The notes beneath the pieces are model-generated. The model made no database searches. It was not told where the DNA came from and worked only from the letters and a program-made list of their open reading frames with translations. The translations under genes were made by a program, and so were the position numbers. This document shows positions 32,007 to 42,759 of a stretch of DNA of 64,000 nt, one piece after another. The stretch comes from Photorhabdus heterorhabditis (GTDB lineage: Bacteria > Pseudomonadota > Gammaproteobacteria > Enterobacterales > Enterobacteriaceae), in NCBI RefSeq assembly GCF_018448905.1, contig NZ_RCWA01000008.1, positions 112,031 to 176,030 on the forward strand, in the 5' to 3' direction. The stretch's first letter is position 1. Each line of letters opens with the position of its first letter.

Positions 32007-33293
32007 ATGAGTAAAACACACTTGACAGAAAAGAAGTTTTCCGACTTCGCCTTGCACCCCAGAGTCATAGAAGCTCTTGATAACAAGGGGTTTTCTAATT
32101 GTACGCCTATACAGGCACTGACATTACCTTTCACTGTCGAAGGTCGTGATGTCGCGGGGCAAGCGCAAACTGGTACCGGGAAGACACTAGCATTTTTAGC
32201 GTCTGCTTTTCATTATTTACTGACTCATCCCACAACAAAGGGGCGTCAAACCAATCAGCCAAGAGCGCTGATTATGGCCCCTACCCGCGAACTAGCCGTA
32301 CAGATTTACTCTGATGCAGAAGATCTGGCACAAACAACGGGATTAAAGATGGGTCTTGCCTATGGTGGCGATGGTTATGACAAACAGCTGAAAGTGCTGG
32401 AATCCGGTGTTGACATTCTCATCGGCACAACCGGACGTCTGATCGACTATACCAAACAAGGGCATATTAATCTGAATGCCATTCAGGTTATGGTGCTTGA
32501 TGAAGCTGATCGTATGTACGATCTGGGTTTTATCAAAGATATCCGCTGGCTATTCCGTCGGATGCCACCTGCAAATGAACGCATGAACCTGCTGTTTTCT
32601 GCCACTCTGTCTTACCGAGTCCGAGAACTGGCATTTGAGCAAATGAATCATGCAGAATATGTAGAAGTGGAACCGCTACAGAAAACGGGGCACCGTATCC
32701 GCGAAGAGCTGTTTTATCCTTCTAATGAAGAGAAGATGCGTCTGCTTCAAACGTTATTGGAAGAAGAATGGCCCGATCGCTGCATTATTTTCGCCAATAC
32801 TAAATATCGTTGTGAAGATATCTGGGCCCATCTTGCTACTGACGGGCATCGCGTTGGTTTGCTAACTGGTGATGTTGCACAGAAAAAACGGTTACGTATT
32901 CTGGAAGAATTCAGCAAGGGCAATATTGATATTCTGGTTGCAACTGACGTGGCAGCTCGTGGATTGCACATTCCATCCGTAACTCATGTTTTTAACTATG
33001 ACTTACCAGATGACTGCGAAGATTATGTTCACCGCATTGGCCGTACCGGACGTGCAGGTGAAAGTGGCCACTCTATCAGCCTGGCCTGTGAAGAATATGC
33101 TCTGAACCTGCCAGCAATCGAAAATTATATTCAGCACCAAATCCCTGTCAGTAAATATAACAGTAATGCATTGCTGAAAGATTTACCGGTTCCTAAACGC
33201 CGCCATCGTTCGCGTTCAGGGAACCATCAGCGTCGAAATAATTTGTCGCATCGTAACAATACACCGCGTAATAACCGTAAACGTTCAGGTTAA
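32007..33293 (+). CDS. rhlB: DEAD-box RNA helicase RhlB
   Basis: RNA degradosome helicase that unwinds structured RNA for RNase E and PNPase. 428 residues: Q motif near 38-45, Walker [19 protein letters not shown] in [17 protein letters not shown], and [10 protein letters not shown]. The C terminus is a basic, Asn/Arg-rich tail typical of RhlB. gppA follows 5 bases later. Confidence 0.97.
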   Translation: MSKTHLTEKKFSDFALHPRVIEALDNKGFSNCTPIQALTLPFTVEGRDVAGQAQTGTGKTLAFLASAFHYLLTHPTTKGRQTNQPRALIMAPTRELAVQIYSDAEDLAQTTGLKMGLAYGGDGYDKQLKVLESGVDILIGTTGRLIDYTKQGHINLNAIQVMVLDEADRMYDLGFIKDIRWLFRRMPPANERMNLLFSATLSYRVRELAFEQMNHAEYVEVEPLQKTGHRIREELFYPSNEEKMRLLQTLLEEEWPDRCIIFANTKYRCEDIWAHLATDGHRVGLLTGDVAQKKRLRILEEFSKGNIDILVATDVAARGLHIPSVTHVFNYDLPDDCEDYVHRIGRTGRAGESGHSISLACEEYALNLPAIENYIQHQIPVSKYNSNALLKDLPVPKRRHRSRSGNHQRRNNLSHRNNTPRNNRKRSG

Positions 33294-33298
33294 ATTAA

Positions 33299-34804
33299 AT
33301 GATGTTGAGTTCCTCTTCTCTCTATGCGGCTATTGACCTGGGTTCAAACAGTTTTCATATGCTGGTCGTGCGTGAAATATCCGGCAGTATGCAGATACTA
33401 GCTCGAATCAAACGTAAAGTCAGGTTAGCCGCCGGACTGGATAAAAATAACTATTTATCCCAGCAAGCAATGGAGAGAGGTTGGCAATGCCTCAGAGTTT
33501 TCTCTGAACGCTTACAGGATATACCGCCATCACAAATCCGCGTCGTTGCTACAGCAACTTTGCGTATCGCCGGAAATGCTGGTGAGTTTGTGAAAAAAGC
33601 ATCAGAAATACTTGGTTGCCCAGTTACAGTAATCAGTGGCGAAGACGAAGCTAGGCTTATTTATCAAGGGGTTGCTCATACGACCGGCGGCCCTGAAAAA
33701 CGCTTGGTTGTCGATATTGGCGGTGCAAGTACAGAACTGATCACAGGAAATGGAGCAAAGGCTAATCAGTTATCCAGCCTGAGCATGGGCTGTGTTACTT
33801 GGCTTGAATGTTACTTTAATGATCGTAGCCTGACGGAAGAAAACTTTGCCAAAGCCGAAGCTGCCGCACATGAAACGCTGAAACCTGTTGCTTCAAAGCT
33901 TATAGAACAAGGCTGGCAGATTTGCGTCGGAGCTTCCGGCACAGTTCAGGCACTGCAAGAAATCATGATTGCCCAAGGTATGGATGAGCTGATTACTTTG
34001 CCAAAACTCCAGGAACTCAGACATAAAGCAATTGAATGCGGTAAGCTGGAAGAATTGGAAATCGAAGGATTGACGCTGGAACGGGCACTGGTTTTCCCAA
34101 GCGGTCTTGCTATCCTGATAGCTATTTTCCAGGCATTAAATATTGAAAGTATGACTCTGGCTGGCGGCGCTTTACGGGAAGGTCTTGTTTACGGCATGCT
34201 GGATTTACCGATAGAACAAGATATTCGCATCAGAACCTTACGTAATATACAGCGCCGCTTTCAGTTAGAAGTTGAGCAATCTCAACGAGTCAAACAGTTG
34301 GCTAGACACTTCTTACAACAGATTGCTAAACCTTGGGAACTTGATAGCCGATGTCATGAATTATTATTCAGTGCTTGTCTGATACACGAAATTGGCCTGA
34401 GTGTTGACTTCCATCAGGCTCCATCGCACGCAGCCTATCTTATCAGTTACCTCGATCTTCCCGGCTATACTCCCGCACAAAAACAGCTATTAGCCACATT
34501 GCTAAAGAACCAGAGTGCCACAATTGATCCGGTTTCCTTCAGTCAACAAAATGCTTTGCCTCTGATACAGGCCCAACGTTTATGCCGTCTATTGCGATTA
34601 GCTATTATATTAGCCAGTCATCACCGAGAGGACACCTTTTCTGCTCTGCGTTTAAAAGTGAGGGGGGAAGAATTGATGATCACCTTACCTCATGGCTGGC
34701 TAATGCAACATCCTCTACGAGCGGAGTCTTTACAGCAAGAAATTCAGTGGCAAAACCATGTTCAATGGCCGCTTGTTTTGCAAGAACAAGAATTAGGCGG
34801 CTAA
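33299..34804 (+). CDS. gppA: Guanosine pentaphosphatase GppA
   Basis: Exopolyphosphatase/Ppx-GppA family; converts pppGpp to ppGpp in the stringent response. It has 501 residues (494 in E. coli). The ASKHA-fold ATPase motifs are [15 protein letters not shown] at the N terminus and [20 protein letters not shown] and [15 protein letters not shown] follow. Two tandem ATGs leave the first residue open. It probably shares a transcript with rhlB and is convergent with rep. Confidence 0.95.
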   Translation: MMLSSSSLYAAIDLGSNSFHMLVVREISGSMQILARIKRKVRLAAGLDKNNYLSQQAMERGWQCLRVFSERLQDIPPSQIRVVATATLRIAGNAGEFVKKASEILGCPVTVISGEDEARLIYQGVAHTTGGPEKRLVVDIGGASTELITGNGAKANQLSSLSMGCVTWLECYFNDRSLTEENFAKAEAAAHETLKPVASKLIEQGWQICVGASGTVQALQEIMIAQGMDELITLPKLQELRHKAIECGKLEELEIEGLTLERALVFPSGLAILIAIFQALNIESMTLAGGALREGLVYGMLDLPIEQDIRIRTLRNIQRRFQLEVEQSQRVKQLARHFLQQIAKPWELDSRCHELLFSACLIHEIGLSVDFHQAPSHAAYLISYLDLPGYTPAQKQLLATLLKNQSATIDPVSFSQQNALPLIQAQRLCRLLRLAIILASHHREDTFSALRLKVRGEELMITLPHGWLMQHPLRAESLQQEIQWQNHVQWPLVLQEQELGG

Positions 34805-34864
34805 AATCTGAACTAAATCACATTTCGCCGTCTCTCTGTAACATAGGGAACTTATATGTATTTT

Positions 34865-36892
34865 TTACTGCTTATTTTTCTGCCCAAGCCCTAAACGTGA
34901 CTTGATATCTGCAATACGTGATTGTCCTTTCTGCATTCTCTCTTCAGCAGTCACCACTTTTTTATCTTTTGGCCAATGCAAATCATCCTGTGGCAACTCA
35001 TGTAAAAAACGGCTTGGTTCTGGACGGATCAATTCACCATATTGACGACGTTCTTTACATAAGGTGAAGAATAACTCCCGTTGTGCACGGGTGATTCCCA
35101 CATAAGCCAGCCGTCTCTCTTCATCAATATTGTCTTCATCAATACTGCTCTGATGAGGTAATAACCCTTCTTCCATACCGACCAGAAATACATATGGAAA
35201 CTCCAGCCCTTTAGAGGCATGCAGAGTCATCAATTGAACCTGATCAAACTCCTCACCATCTTCACCACGCTCCATCATATCCCGCAATGTGAAACGTGCT
35301 ACCACCTGAAGTAAATTCATTGGTTCATTCAGTTCATCACCTTCCAACATTTCACTCATCCAAGTAAATAGTTGATTAATATTTTTCATCCGCATTTCAG
35401 CTGCTTTCGGACTCGGTGATGTTTCGTACAACCAACTTTCATAATCCATACCATGCAGTAAATCACGCACAGCCAGCAAAGGTTCCTGTTCAACCTGACG
35501 GGCTATCTCATCCATCCAGTGAGTAAAACGCTGCAATGCAACCAGACCGCGACCGGTCAGACTTTGTTCCAAACCAAGATCAAAACTGGCTTGATAGAGA
35601 CTTTTACTACGTTGATTCGCCCACTCGCCCAGTTTTTGAACTGTAGCCGCACCAATTTCACGTCTTGGCGTATTGACAATCCGCAGAAATGCACTGTCAT
35701 CTTCAGGATTAGTCAGCACCCGCAGATAAGCCAGCAGATCCTTAATTTCAGGACGAGCAAAAAAAGAAGTACCACCAGAAATCCGGTAAGGAATACGGTT
35801 TTGCATCAGCATTTTTTCAAACACTCGGGATTGGTGATTTCCCCGATAGAGAATAGCGTAGTCTTTATATTGGGTTTTATTAATAAAGTGATGTGCAATC
35901 AGCTCTCCGACAACTCTTTCCGCCTCATGATCTTCATTATTAGCTGTAATCACTTTCAATGGATCGCCATACCCCAGTTCAGAAAAAAGACGTTTTTCAA
36001 ATACATGGGGGTTATTGGCGATCAGAATATTAGCTGCTTTCAGAATACAGCCCGAAGAACGATAGTTTTGTTCCAGCTTGATCACATTAAGTTTCGGAAA
36101 ATCTTGTTTCAATAACACCAGATTTTGTGGCCTTGCTCCGCGCCATGAATAAATCGACTGGTCATCATCACCCACCACAGTAAAACGAGCCCTTTGTCCC
36201 ACCAGCAATTTAACCAATTGATATTGACTAGTATTAGTGTCCTGATATTCGTCTACCAACAGATAACGGATACGGTTTTGCCAACGTTCCCTGACTTCTT
36301 CATCACGCTGCATCAACAAAGTAGGTTTGACAATCAAATCGTCAAAATCCAACACATTACAACTCGCCAGATGTAAATCATAACGGTGATAGCATTCAGC
36401 AAATTGATGCTCCTGAGCAGAACGGACCAATGCCGCTGCTTGTTGTGGAGAAAGCAGATCATTTTTCCAGTTTGAAATGGAAGAAATCAGTTTTTGTAGC
36501 AGTTCCTTATCTTCTTCTAACAAATCAGCTGTCAGATCTTTCAGCAAAGCCATTTGATCCTGCTCATCAAACAGTGAGAAATTGCTTTTCATTCCCAGCA
36601 CCTTGTATTCGCGTTTAATGATTTCCAATCCCAAGGTATGGAAAGTAGAAATCATCAGCCCCTTAGCCTCTTTACGCCCCAAAGTCTGTGCTACACGCTC
36701 TTTCATTTCCCTTGCTGCTTTATTAGTAAAAGTCACAGCTGCGATATGACGAGGCTGATAGCCACAAATACGGATAAGATGAGCGATCTTATTCGTAATC
36801 ACTCTGGTTTTGCCGGAACCAGCCCCCGCCAAGACCAGACAGGGGCCGGTAACAAATTCAACTGCTTGTTGTTGGCTAGGATTTAATCGCAT
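34865..36892 (-). CDS. rep: ATP-dependent DNA helicase Rep
   Basis: Superfamily 1A 3'-5' helicase that helps replication forks pass protein barriers; 675 residues (673 in E. coli). Motif I is AGAGSGKTR, motif [10 protein letters not shown], then [13 protein letters not shown] and, late, [17 protein letters not shown]. It is near gppA and ilvC, as in E. coli. ppiC, which lies between ilvC and rep in E. coli, is missing here. Confidence 0.97.
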   Translation of the reverse strand: MRLNPSQQQAVEFVTGPCLVLAGAGSGKTRVITNKIAHLIRICGYQPRHIAAVTFTNKAAREMKERVAQTLGRKEAKGLMISTFHTLGLEIIKREYKVLGMKSNFSLFDEQDQMALLKDLTADLLEEDKELLQKLISSISNWKNDLLSPQQAAALVRSAQEHQFAECYHRYDLHLASCNVLDFDDLIVKPTLLMQRDEEVRERWQNRIRYLLVDEYQDTNTSQYQLVKLLVGQRARFTVVGDDDQSIYSWRGARPQNLVLLKQDFPKLNVIKLEQNYRSSGCILKAANILIANNPHVFEKRLFSELGYGDPLKVITANNEDHEAERVVGELIAHHFINKTQYKDYAILYRGNHQSRVFEKMLMQNRIPYRISGGTSFFARPEIKDLLAYLRVLTNPEDDSAFLRIVNTPRREIGAATVQKLGEWANQRSKSLYQASFDLGLEQSLTGRGLVALQRFTHWMDEIARQVEQEPLLAVRDLLHGMDYESWLYETSPSPKAAEMRMKNINQLFTWMSEMLEGDELNEPMNLLQVVARFTLRDMMERGEDGEEFDQVQLMTLHASKGLEFPYVFLVGMEEGLLPHQSSIDEDNIDEERRLAYVGITRAQRELFFTLCKERRQYGELIRPEPSRFLHELPQDDLHWPKDKKVVTAEERMQKGQSRIADIKSRLGLGQKNKQ

Positions 36893-37033
36893 AGTATCTA
36901 ATGAGTTATATCAGGACAGAACTTCAGGGGGTGGAATTGTAGCAGAAAGGGGGGAAGGAAACGCCGTTTTCTTTAAAGCAACAAGCCACCTTTCTCAATC
37001 ACGATGGCTTGTTACTCAACACATTTTAAATTT

Positions 37034-37058
37034 AAAGAGGGAAGATTTATCTCCCTCT
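37034..37058 (-). terminator. Terminator of ilvC
   Basis: On the minus strand AGAGGGA and TCCCTCT pair around an A+T-rich loop, followed by TTTAAATTT, 22 bases after the ilvC stop. Confidence 0.7.
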
Positions 37059-37079
37059 ATCTTTAACTCAAATCTGATA

Positions 37080-38558
37080 TCAATCACCAACAGAAATACG
37101 TTTCATATCTGTCATATAGCCACGTAACACACGACCAACAGCCTCAATTGGATGGTTACGAATAGCTTCATTAACATCACGTAACTGGGCGTTATCAATA
37201 CCACTCTCTGCAACAGACTGACCTAAATCACCTACTTGTAGTGATTTCATGAACTTTTCTTTCAGCAATGGGACCGCAACATGAGAGAACAAATAGTTAC
37301 CATATTCTGCTGTATCAGAAATAACCACGTTCATTTCATACAGACGTTTACGCGAGATAGTATTAGCAATCAGCGGCAATTCATGCAGAGATTCATAATA
37401 TGCAGATTCTGCAATAATACCGGTATCAACCATAACTTCGAATGCCAGTTCAACCCCAGCTTTCACCATAGCAACCATCAAAACACCGTGATCAAAGTAT
37501 TCCTGTTCACCGATTTTACCATCATATTGCGGTGAATTTTCAAACTGAGTGTTACCTGTTTCCTCGCGCCAGCCTAACAGCTTCTTATCATCATTAGCCC
37601 AATCCGCCATCATACCGGAAGAGAATTCACCAGAAATAATATCATCCATATGTTTCTGGAACAGTGGCGTCATGATGTCTTTCAATTGCTCAGATAACGC
37701 ATATGCACGCAATTTTGCCGGGTTAGACAAGCGATCCATCATCAAAGTAATACCACCTTGTTTCAATGCTTCAGTGATGGTTTCCCAACCAAATTGGATC
37801 AGCTTTCCGGCATAACCTGGTTCAGCACCTTCCTCTATCAACTTGTCATAACACAGCAATGACCCTACTTGTAACATACCACACAAAATGGTTTGTTCAC
37901 CCATCAAGTCAGATTTCACTTCAGCAACGAAAGAAGATTCCAGAACGCCGGCACGATGACCACCTGTTGCCGCTGCCCATGCTTTAGCAATCGCCATACC
38001 TTTACCTTTCGGATCGTTTTCCGGGTGAACAGCAATCAAGGTAGGAACACCAAAACCACGTTTGTACTCTTCACGAACTTCAGTACCAGGACATTTAGGT
38101 GCTGCCATCACTACAGTGATGTCTTTACGGATTTGCTCACCAACTTCAACAATATTAAAACCGTGCGAATAACCTAGTGCAGCACCTTCTTTCATCAACG
38201 GTTGAACTGCATGAACAACAGAAGAGTGTTGTTTATCTGGAGTCAGGTTGATAACTAAATCAGCCTGCGGGATCAGCTCTTCATAGGTACCAACTTGAAA
38301 ACCATTTTCTGTTGCTTTACGCCATGAAGCACGTTTTTCTTCAATTGCCTCTTTACGCAGGGCATAAGCGATATCCAAACCGGAGTCACGCATATTCAGA
38401 CCTTGATTCAGCCCCTGCGCACCACAACCGACGATGACGACCTTTTTGCCTTTTAAATATCCTGCCTCATCAACAAATTCTTCCCGTGCCATAAAACGAC
38501 ATTTACCTAACTGCGCCAACTGCTGACGCAAGTTCAGCGTATTAAAATAATTAGCCAT
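37080..38558 (-). CDS. ilvC: Ketol-acid reductoisomerase IlvC
   Basis: Class II (long, about 490-residue) NADPH-dependent enzyme of valine and isoleucine synthesis. The ATG at 38558 gives 492 residues (491 in E. coli), starting [20 protein letters not shown]. The cofactor motif [17 protein letters not shown] is visible, as are the Mg-binding acidic residues near [10 protein letters not shown] and the duplicated C-terminal knotted domain. A longer frame (MTTELL) starts six codons earlier. It is divergent from its activator ilvY. Confidence 0.97.
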   Translation of the reverse strand: MANYFNTLNLRQQLAQLGKCRFMAREEFVDEAGYLKGKKVVIVGCGAQGLNQGLNMRDSGLDIAYALRKEAIEEKRASWRKATENGFQVGTYEELIPQADLVINLTPDKQHSSVVHAVQPLMKEGAALGYSHGFNIVEVGEQIRKDITVVMAAPKCPGTEVREEYKRGFGVPTLIAVHPENDPKGKGMAIAKAWAAATGGHRAGVLESSFVAEVKSDLMGEQTILCGMLQVGSLLCYDKLIEEGAEPGYAGKLIQFGWETITEALKQGGITLMMDRLSNPAKLRAYALSEQLKDIMTPLFQKHMDDIISGEFSSGMMADWANDDKKLLGWREETGNTQFENSPQYDGKIGEQEYFDHGVLMVAMVKAGVELAFEVMVDTGIIAESAYYESLHELPLIANTISRKRLYEMNVVISDTAEYGNYLFSHVAVPLLKEKFMKSLQVGDLGQSVAESGIDNAQLRDVNEAIRNHPIEAVGRVLRGYMTDMKRISVGD

Positions 38559-38667
38559 TAGTAACTCCGTGGTCATGTTGTGTTCAGCAATTAAGTGCTG
38601 CGACTATTTTTGATATTTCCTCACCCAGTGAGGTATCTACATATTTTCAATATATGACATGAAAGCT

Positions 38668-38715
38668 ATTGCTTAAATTGATATATTAACAATACTACAT
38701 TGCATTTTATGCAAT
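38668..38715. promoter_or_regulatory. IlvY operators in the ilvC-ilvY spacer
   Basis: A perfect inverted repeat ATTGCAT-TTT-ATGCAAT (38699-38715) fits a LysR T-N11-A site. A weaker dyad from ATTG to CAAT (38668-38693) lies next to it on the ilvC side. Two tandem operators in the ilvY-ilvC spacer match the known E. coli arrangement, in which IlvY activates ilvC with acetohydroxybutyrate or acetolactate and represses itself. Confidence 0.75.
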
Positions 38716-38748
38716 ACTGATTATAGGATAAGAAAAGGTAAACGGATT

Positions 38749-39630
38749 ATGGACATACGTGATCTCAAACTGTTTCTGCATCTGGCTGAAAGCTGTCATT
38801 TTGGCCGCACTGCGAAATCAATGCATGTCAGCCCTTCTACATTATCTCGCCAAATCCAACGCATTGAAGATACTCTGGGTCATCCATTATTTTTACGGGA
38901 TAATCGCACCGTAAAACTGACATTCGCTGGAGAGCAACTTAAACAATTCGCCCAACAGATACTGTTACAATATCAGCAACTACAACACTCACTGAATCAA
39001 CAAAGCCCATCGTTAAGTGGCGAATTACGTCTGTTTTGTTCAGTCACTGCGGCCTACAGTCACTTGCCACCGATTCTTGATCGTTTCCGTGCAGAGCATC
39101 CCTTGGTTGAAATCAAACTTACCACTGGTGATGCTGCAGATGCAGTAAATAAAGTACAGTCTAATGATGCCGATTTAGGAATCGCTGGTAAGCCAGAAAA
39201 ACTACCAGATAATGTCAGCTTCACCAAAATCGGTGAAGTACCACTAATACTGATTGTACCGTCCCTCCCCTGTACTGTGCGAACGCTCGTAATGCAAGAG
39301 AACCCTGACTGGGATACTATCCCCTTTATTTTGCCGGAACATGGTCCTTCACGTAAGCGCATTGAGTACTGGTTCCGCCACCATCAAATCAATAACCCAT
39401 TGATTTACGCTACAGTATCCGGCCACGAAGCGATTGTTTCTATGGTTGCGCTAGGTTGTGGCATTGCATTAATTCCCAATGTAGTTGTAGAGAACAGTCC
39501 TGAACCAGTGCGCAATCGCATATCTTTACTGGAGAATATTTCTCTGGTGAAGCCGTTCGAATTGGGTATATGTGTACAGAGAAAACGGCTAAATGAACCC
39601 TTGATTAAAGCATTTTGGGGATTGCTATAA
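38749..39630 (+). CDS. ilvY: LysR-type activator IlvY
   Basis: 293-residue LysR regulator of ilvC. N-terminal winged helix-turn-helix (LKLFLHLAESCHFGRTA then SPSTLSRQIQRIE), then the periplasmic-binding-protein-like effector domain. It is divergent from ilvC with operators between. It is the last backbone gene before the accessory region. Confidence 0.95.
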   Translation: MDIRDLKLFLHLAESCHFGRTAKSMHVSPSTLSRQIQRIEDTLGHPLFLRDNRTVKLTFAGEQLKQFAQQILLQYQQLQHSLNQQSPSLSGELRLFCSVTAAYSHLPPILDRFRAEHPLVEIKLTTGDAADAVNKVQSNDADLGIAGKPEKLPDNVSFTKIGEVPLILIVPSLPCTVRTLVMQENPDWDTIPFILPEHGPSRKRIEYWFRHHQINNPLIYATVSGHEAIVSMVALGCGIALIPNVVVENSPEPVRNRISLLENISLVKPFELGICVQRKRLNEPLIKAFWGLL

Positions 39631-40218
39631 TGAATAGCCTTAGCAGGTATTTTTATTCATTACAAGTCTGATATAACCCACTTCCCGCATTATTCTCATA
39701 TACTTATGATTGGTGTGACATAATTCACAAAGAATATAAAAAAATAACCATATAGTTTTCATGATAATATGTTTAATATAAGTTATAACTAATCAATAAT
39801 AATTATATGAAATATTGACTCATCATTAAATTTTTGGTCACTAATTATGTTACTAAAGGAAATATCTATAACTATATCAAGTGGATAATGATTATTTATC
39901 ACTGAAAAATTCAAATATTGTTAAAATTGACTAGCAAAAGCAAAGCATTTTGAATATTTCATCAGCTAAAAATATAGCTGTGAAAAATTCTCTATGCCAT
40001 GTCAAAACAATATTTGCCCATAGTGAAATTATTTCTTGAAAGATACCATAGGAAACAATTTCAATTTCATAATAATCATTTATTAATATCAATAAAATAT
40101 AGTTTCCAATAATAATTATTTAATAGCATTCAATTAAAAAAATAATATCATGAATTTATTGTAATCACAGAAAATAATTAACTCAAACACACACAATAAT
40201 TTAATAAAGGATAAAATC
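39631..40218. other. A+T-rich spacer at the left edge of the accessory region
   Basis: 588 bases without a credible coding frame and clearly more A+T rich than the flanking backbone. No integrase, tRNA fragment, direct repeat or strong hairpin was recognised. It probably contains the promoter of the AraC-type gene, whose GG-A-type ribosome site (AAAGGATAAAATC) directly precedes the ATG. Confidence 0.5.
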
Positions 40219-41055
40219 ATGTTACATAAAATACCGTATTTTATTAAATTCTATAAGTTTCATCTGCAAGATTTAGTTTTCTCTTATAATATGAAAACCG
40301 AATGGCATCGCCACCCTTGTATACAATTAAGTGTAACACCAAATAATTCACCGATGAGGATTGATACTGACAATGAATCCAGACAAGTACATGGATTTAT
40401 TATTTCTTCTAATATAAAACATAAATTACACACAGAAGGACAACTCTGTTTTAATTTACTAATAGATCCAGCCAATCCTCTATGCCATTTGTTATCACAT
40501 CAGATGGGAAACTCAGATATAATATATTTAAGTCAAGAGTCATCCAGTTTGATAGCAAATTATTTTATTAATTGTTTACAATCAGAAACCTCTCCAGATA
40601 TTTTTATCTTAAATAACCTCTTAGGTGAAATAGAAAATTGTCATTGTTATCAGGATAAAAGGATCATGAAAGCAGCCACTCTTATCACTGAACTGCCGGT
40701 TAAATGTATATCTTCCCGAGAAATATCAAACCAACTTTATTTATCTGAAAGTCGATTTTTACATCTATTTCGAGAAAAAATGGGAACAAATTTCCGTAGC
40801 TATCTATTATGGAAACGCCTACATCATGCTATTGATGAGATACATTTATCTGATTCTCTTACTCTATTAGCCAATAATAGCGGGTTTTCCGATAGCGCAC
40901 ATTTCAGTCGTACCTGTATGATGCTATATGGATTAAGACCATCTGAGTTAAAAAATGCTTGTATGAATAAATCACAACAAAAACAACTCAATTTTTCATC
41001 AACATTAACAGGATTAAATTTTCCAAAGCAAAATACCTATGTCATGCATAAATAG
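40219..41055 (+). CDS. AraC-family transcriptional regulator
   Basis: 278 residues. The N-terminal half looks cupin-like (WHRHPCIQLSVTPN near 28-41), suited to binding a small ligand. The C-terminal half (about 150-255) carries the double helix-turn-helix of AraC proteins: ISSREISNQLYLSESRFLHLF, then LTLLANNSGFSDSAHFSRTC and the closing YGLRPSEL. It lies next to a biosynthetic cluster and is its likely local regulator, with the long palindromes at 42561-42650 as possible targets; both points are inference. Convergent with the flavoprotein gene. Confidence 0.85.
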   Translation: MLHKIPYFIKFYKFHLQDLVFSYNMKTEWHRHPCIQLSVTPNNSPMRIDTDNESRQVHGFIISSNIKHKLHTEGQLCFNLLIDPANPLCHLLSHQMGNSDIIYLSQESSSLIANYFINCLQSETSPDIFILNNLLGEIENCHCYQDKRIMKAATLITELPVKCISSREISNQLYLSESRFLHLFREKMGTNFRSYLLWKRLHHAIDEIHLSDSLTLLANNSGFSDSAHFSRTCMMLYGLRPSELKNACMNKSQQKQLNFSSTLTGLNFPKQNTYVMHK

Positions 41056-41128
41056 TATTTTTGATAAGTTATTTAAAATAAATAAATCCTATTTATAATT
41101 GTTATTATCAAGAGCCAGTATGTTAAAG

Positions 41129-41191
41129 ATTCTGTATCATTCTACACCAATAACATATTTAAATTATGTACTTTTAGTAATGATACAGAAT
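41129..41191. repeat. Long inverted repeat between araC-type and flavoprotein genes
   Basis: ATTCTGTATCATT (41129-41141) and AATGATACAGAAT (41179-41191) are perfect 13-base complements around 37 bases, which hold a smaller ACATA/TATGT stem. It lies between two convergent genes and could be a bidirectional terminator (weak in G+C) or a protein site. Confidence 0.55.
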
Positions 41192-41285
41192 TCAAAATAA
41201 TTTCATAACAATATCAGCCAATAAGTCACGAATCCATGACAAATAAAACATACAGAGTAAAATATCACTATCCTGTACTAATCAT

Positions 41286-42371
41286 TCATTTTAATGATAC
41301 ATGCTCTTTCAGATAATTTTCTACCCATTTAGCTATCCTGTTTGTATCTTTATAAGCGCCTAATATTAGTTCAGAACCACGGCTACTCAGCCATTTCCGC
41401 CCGACGATAAATAACCCTGGGTAAGGTGTTTTTCCACCTTCTGCATAACCACTTTCACAAACAAATCCATTGGTATCCGCAGCGCCAGGAAGAGTCAACC
41501 ATGCTGTATTATCTTTATAACCCAAGCACCAAATAACAGTATCTGCCTCATATTGATTACCAGACAAATCACATAATTTATTATCTTTTATGTCAACCAA
41601 TCTATTTGCTATTTTTACACCAAAAGCAGCTAACCGATGATTTTTCAGATCCCCACAAGGAATAGGATTACGCCGGCGCATGATTTTTCCTACCAGACTA
41701 TAATAATTAGCAAACAACAGACCACTTTTACTCAACCACCAAAAGATATCTTTACCCATTATTCTATTCGGTAAGAGAGGACGAGAAGAACCGCAAAATA
41801 ACGTCACATTCGTAGTAGCCGCTAAATCTTTCGCAATTTGGCGCCCACTAGCACCATCACCAATGACAGCGACTCTACTACCTTCTTTAATTTGCCTAGG
41901 CTCCTGATATTTATCTGCCGCCAGTTGCTGTATATCAGCTGAAAGTTGCTTAGCAAATGCAGGAACATCAGCTAACTGATTAGCACCCGTTGCATTAACC
42001 AGACAAGGCGCATTAAATACTTTCCCATCTTTCGTTTTAACACGGTAGCCGTTTTTATCATGCGTCACTTCAACTACTTCGGTTTGAGTATGTATATTAA
42101 GGTTATGATGTATAGCATAGCGTTCGAGGTAATCGGCAACTTCATTTTTATCCGGATATCCATCTTCGATTCCAGGAAACGGGAGGCCATGAAGCTGGGT
42201 CATACCACGTGAAGTGAATAATAACATATTATCAGGGCGCCTACGCCATACATCACCAATACGCGCATTTCGCTCTAATATGCAGACATTAATATTCTTA
42301 GTCGCGAGGATAGCGGCTAAACTTAACCCGGCTTGACCGGCACCCACAATTAAACAGTCCATTTTCACCAT
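41286..42371 (-). CDS. FAD-dependent monooxygenase-like protein (CzcO/YUCCA type)
   Basis: 361 residues with two Rossmann motifs: an FAD site GAGQAG at 10-15 followed by ERNARIGDVWRRRPDNMLLFT, and an NAD(P)H site GDGASG at 171-176. This pattern is shared by flavin-containing monooxygenases and the CzcO-like family. VNATGA and TVIWCLGYK are the ATG-type motifs. It is divergent from the LuxE-family gene over a palindrome-rich spacer, so it may be co-regulated with that operon. Plausible roles are N- or S-oxygenation or Baeyer-Villiger-type oxidation of the cluster product. Substrate unknown. Confidence 0.85.
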   Translation of the reverse strand: MVKMDCLIVGAGQAGLSLAAILATKNINVCILERNARIGDVWRRRPDNMLLFTSRGMTQLHGLPFPGIEDGYPDKNEVADYLERYAIHHNLNIHTQTEVVEVTHDKNGYRVKTKDGKVFNAPCLVNATGANQLADVPAFAKQLSADIQQLAADKYQEPRQIKEGSRVAVIGDGASGRQIAKDLAATTNVTLFCGSSRPLLPNRIMGKDIFWWLSKSGLLFANYYSLVGKIMRRRNPIPCGDLKNHRLAAFGVKIANRLVDIKDNKLCDLSGNQYEADTVIWCLGYKDNTAWLTLPGAADTNGFVCESGYAEGGKTPYPGLFIVGRKWLSSRGSELILGAYKDTNRIAKWVENYLKEHVSLK

Positions 42372-42759
42372 GCGTACTCGTTTTTAATTCGTAATTTATC
42401 GGTATCTTATTTTTTATCATTATCCCAATCTTAGAACAATAAAAATTTTTATAAAAAAACCATTCAATAGATTAAAAAACAATGAACTCCACGAAAATAT
42501 AAAAGATAATTAAACAATTTACTTGAATTAACTGGTCATATTCGTATTAAAGTGGATATTTTGAATAAATCAGCTGTTCTTATCATTAATTTATCAATAT
42601 TGATAAGTCCATATAGTTATCAGCAATAATAATACAGCCGATTTATTCAATAAAATGACATAATTAATAACTATCCTTTTTGCCTACGTAACTTATGCAT
42701 TATTGCTATAACATATAATAAACAAAGATGAATTCATCTACTCTACCGGAGATGCAAAA
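42372..42759. promoter_or_regulatory. Divergent control region of the flavoprotein and luxE-family operons
   Basis: 388 A+T-rich bases between two divergent starts, without a coding frame. Both promoters must be here or nearby. The luxE-family gene has a good ribosome site (GGAG eight bases before the ATG), and a TATAAT-like box lies near 42712. The main structure is the nested palindrome listed separately. Confidence 0.6.
42561..42650. repeat. Nested palindrome upstream of the luxE-family operon
   Basis: The outer arms TTGAATAAATCAGCTGT (42561-42577) and ACAGCCGATTTATTCAA (42634-42650) pair over 17 positions with one mismatch. Between them is the perfect 16-base palindrome TTATCAATATTGATAA (42591-42606). 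The right arm ends about 110 bases before the luxE-family start. Arm length and nesting suggest operator sites or a cruciform rather than a terminator. Confidence 0.7.
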
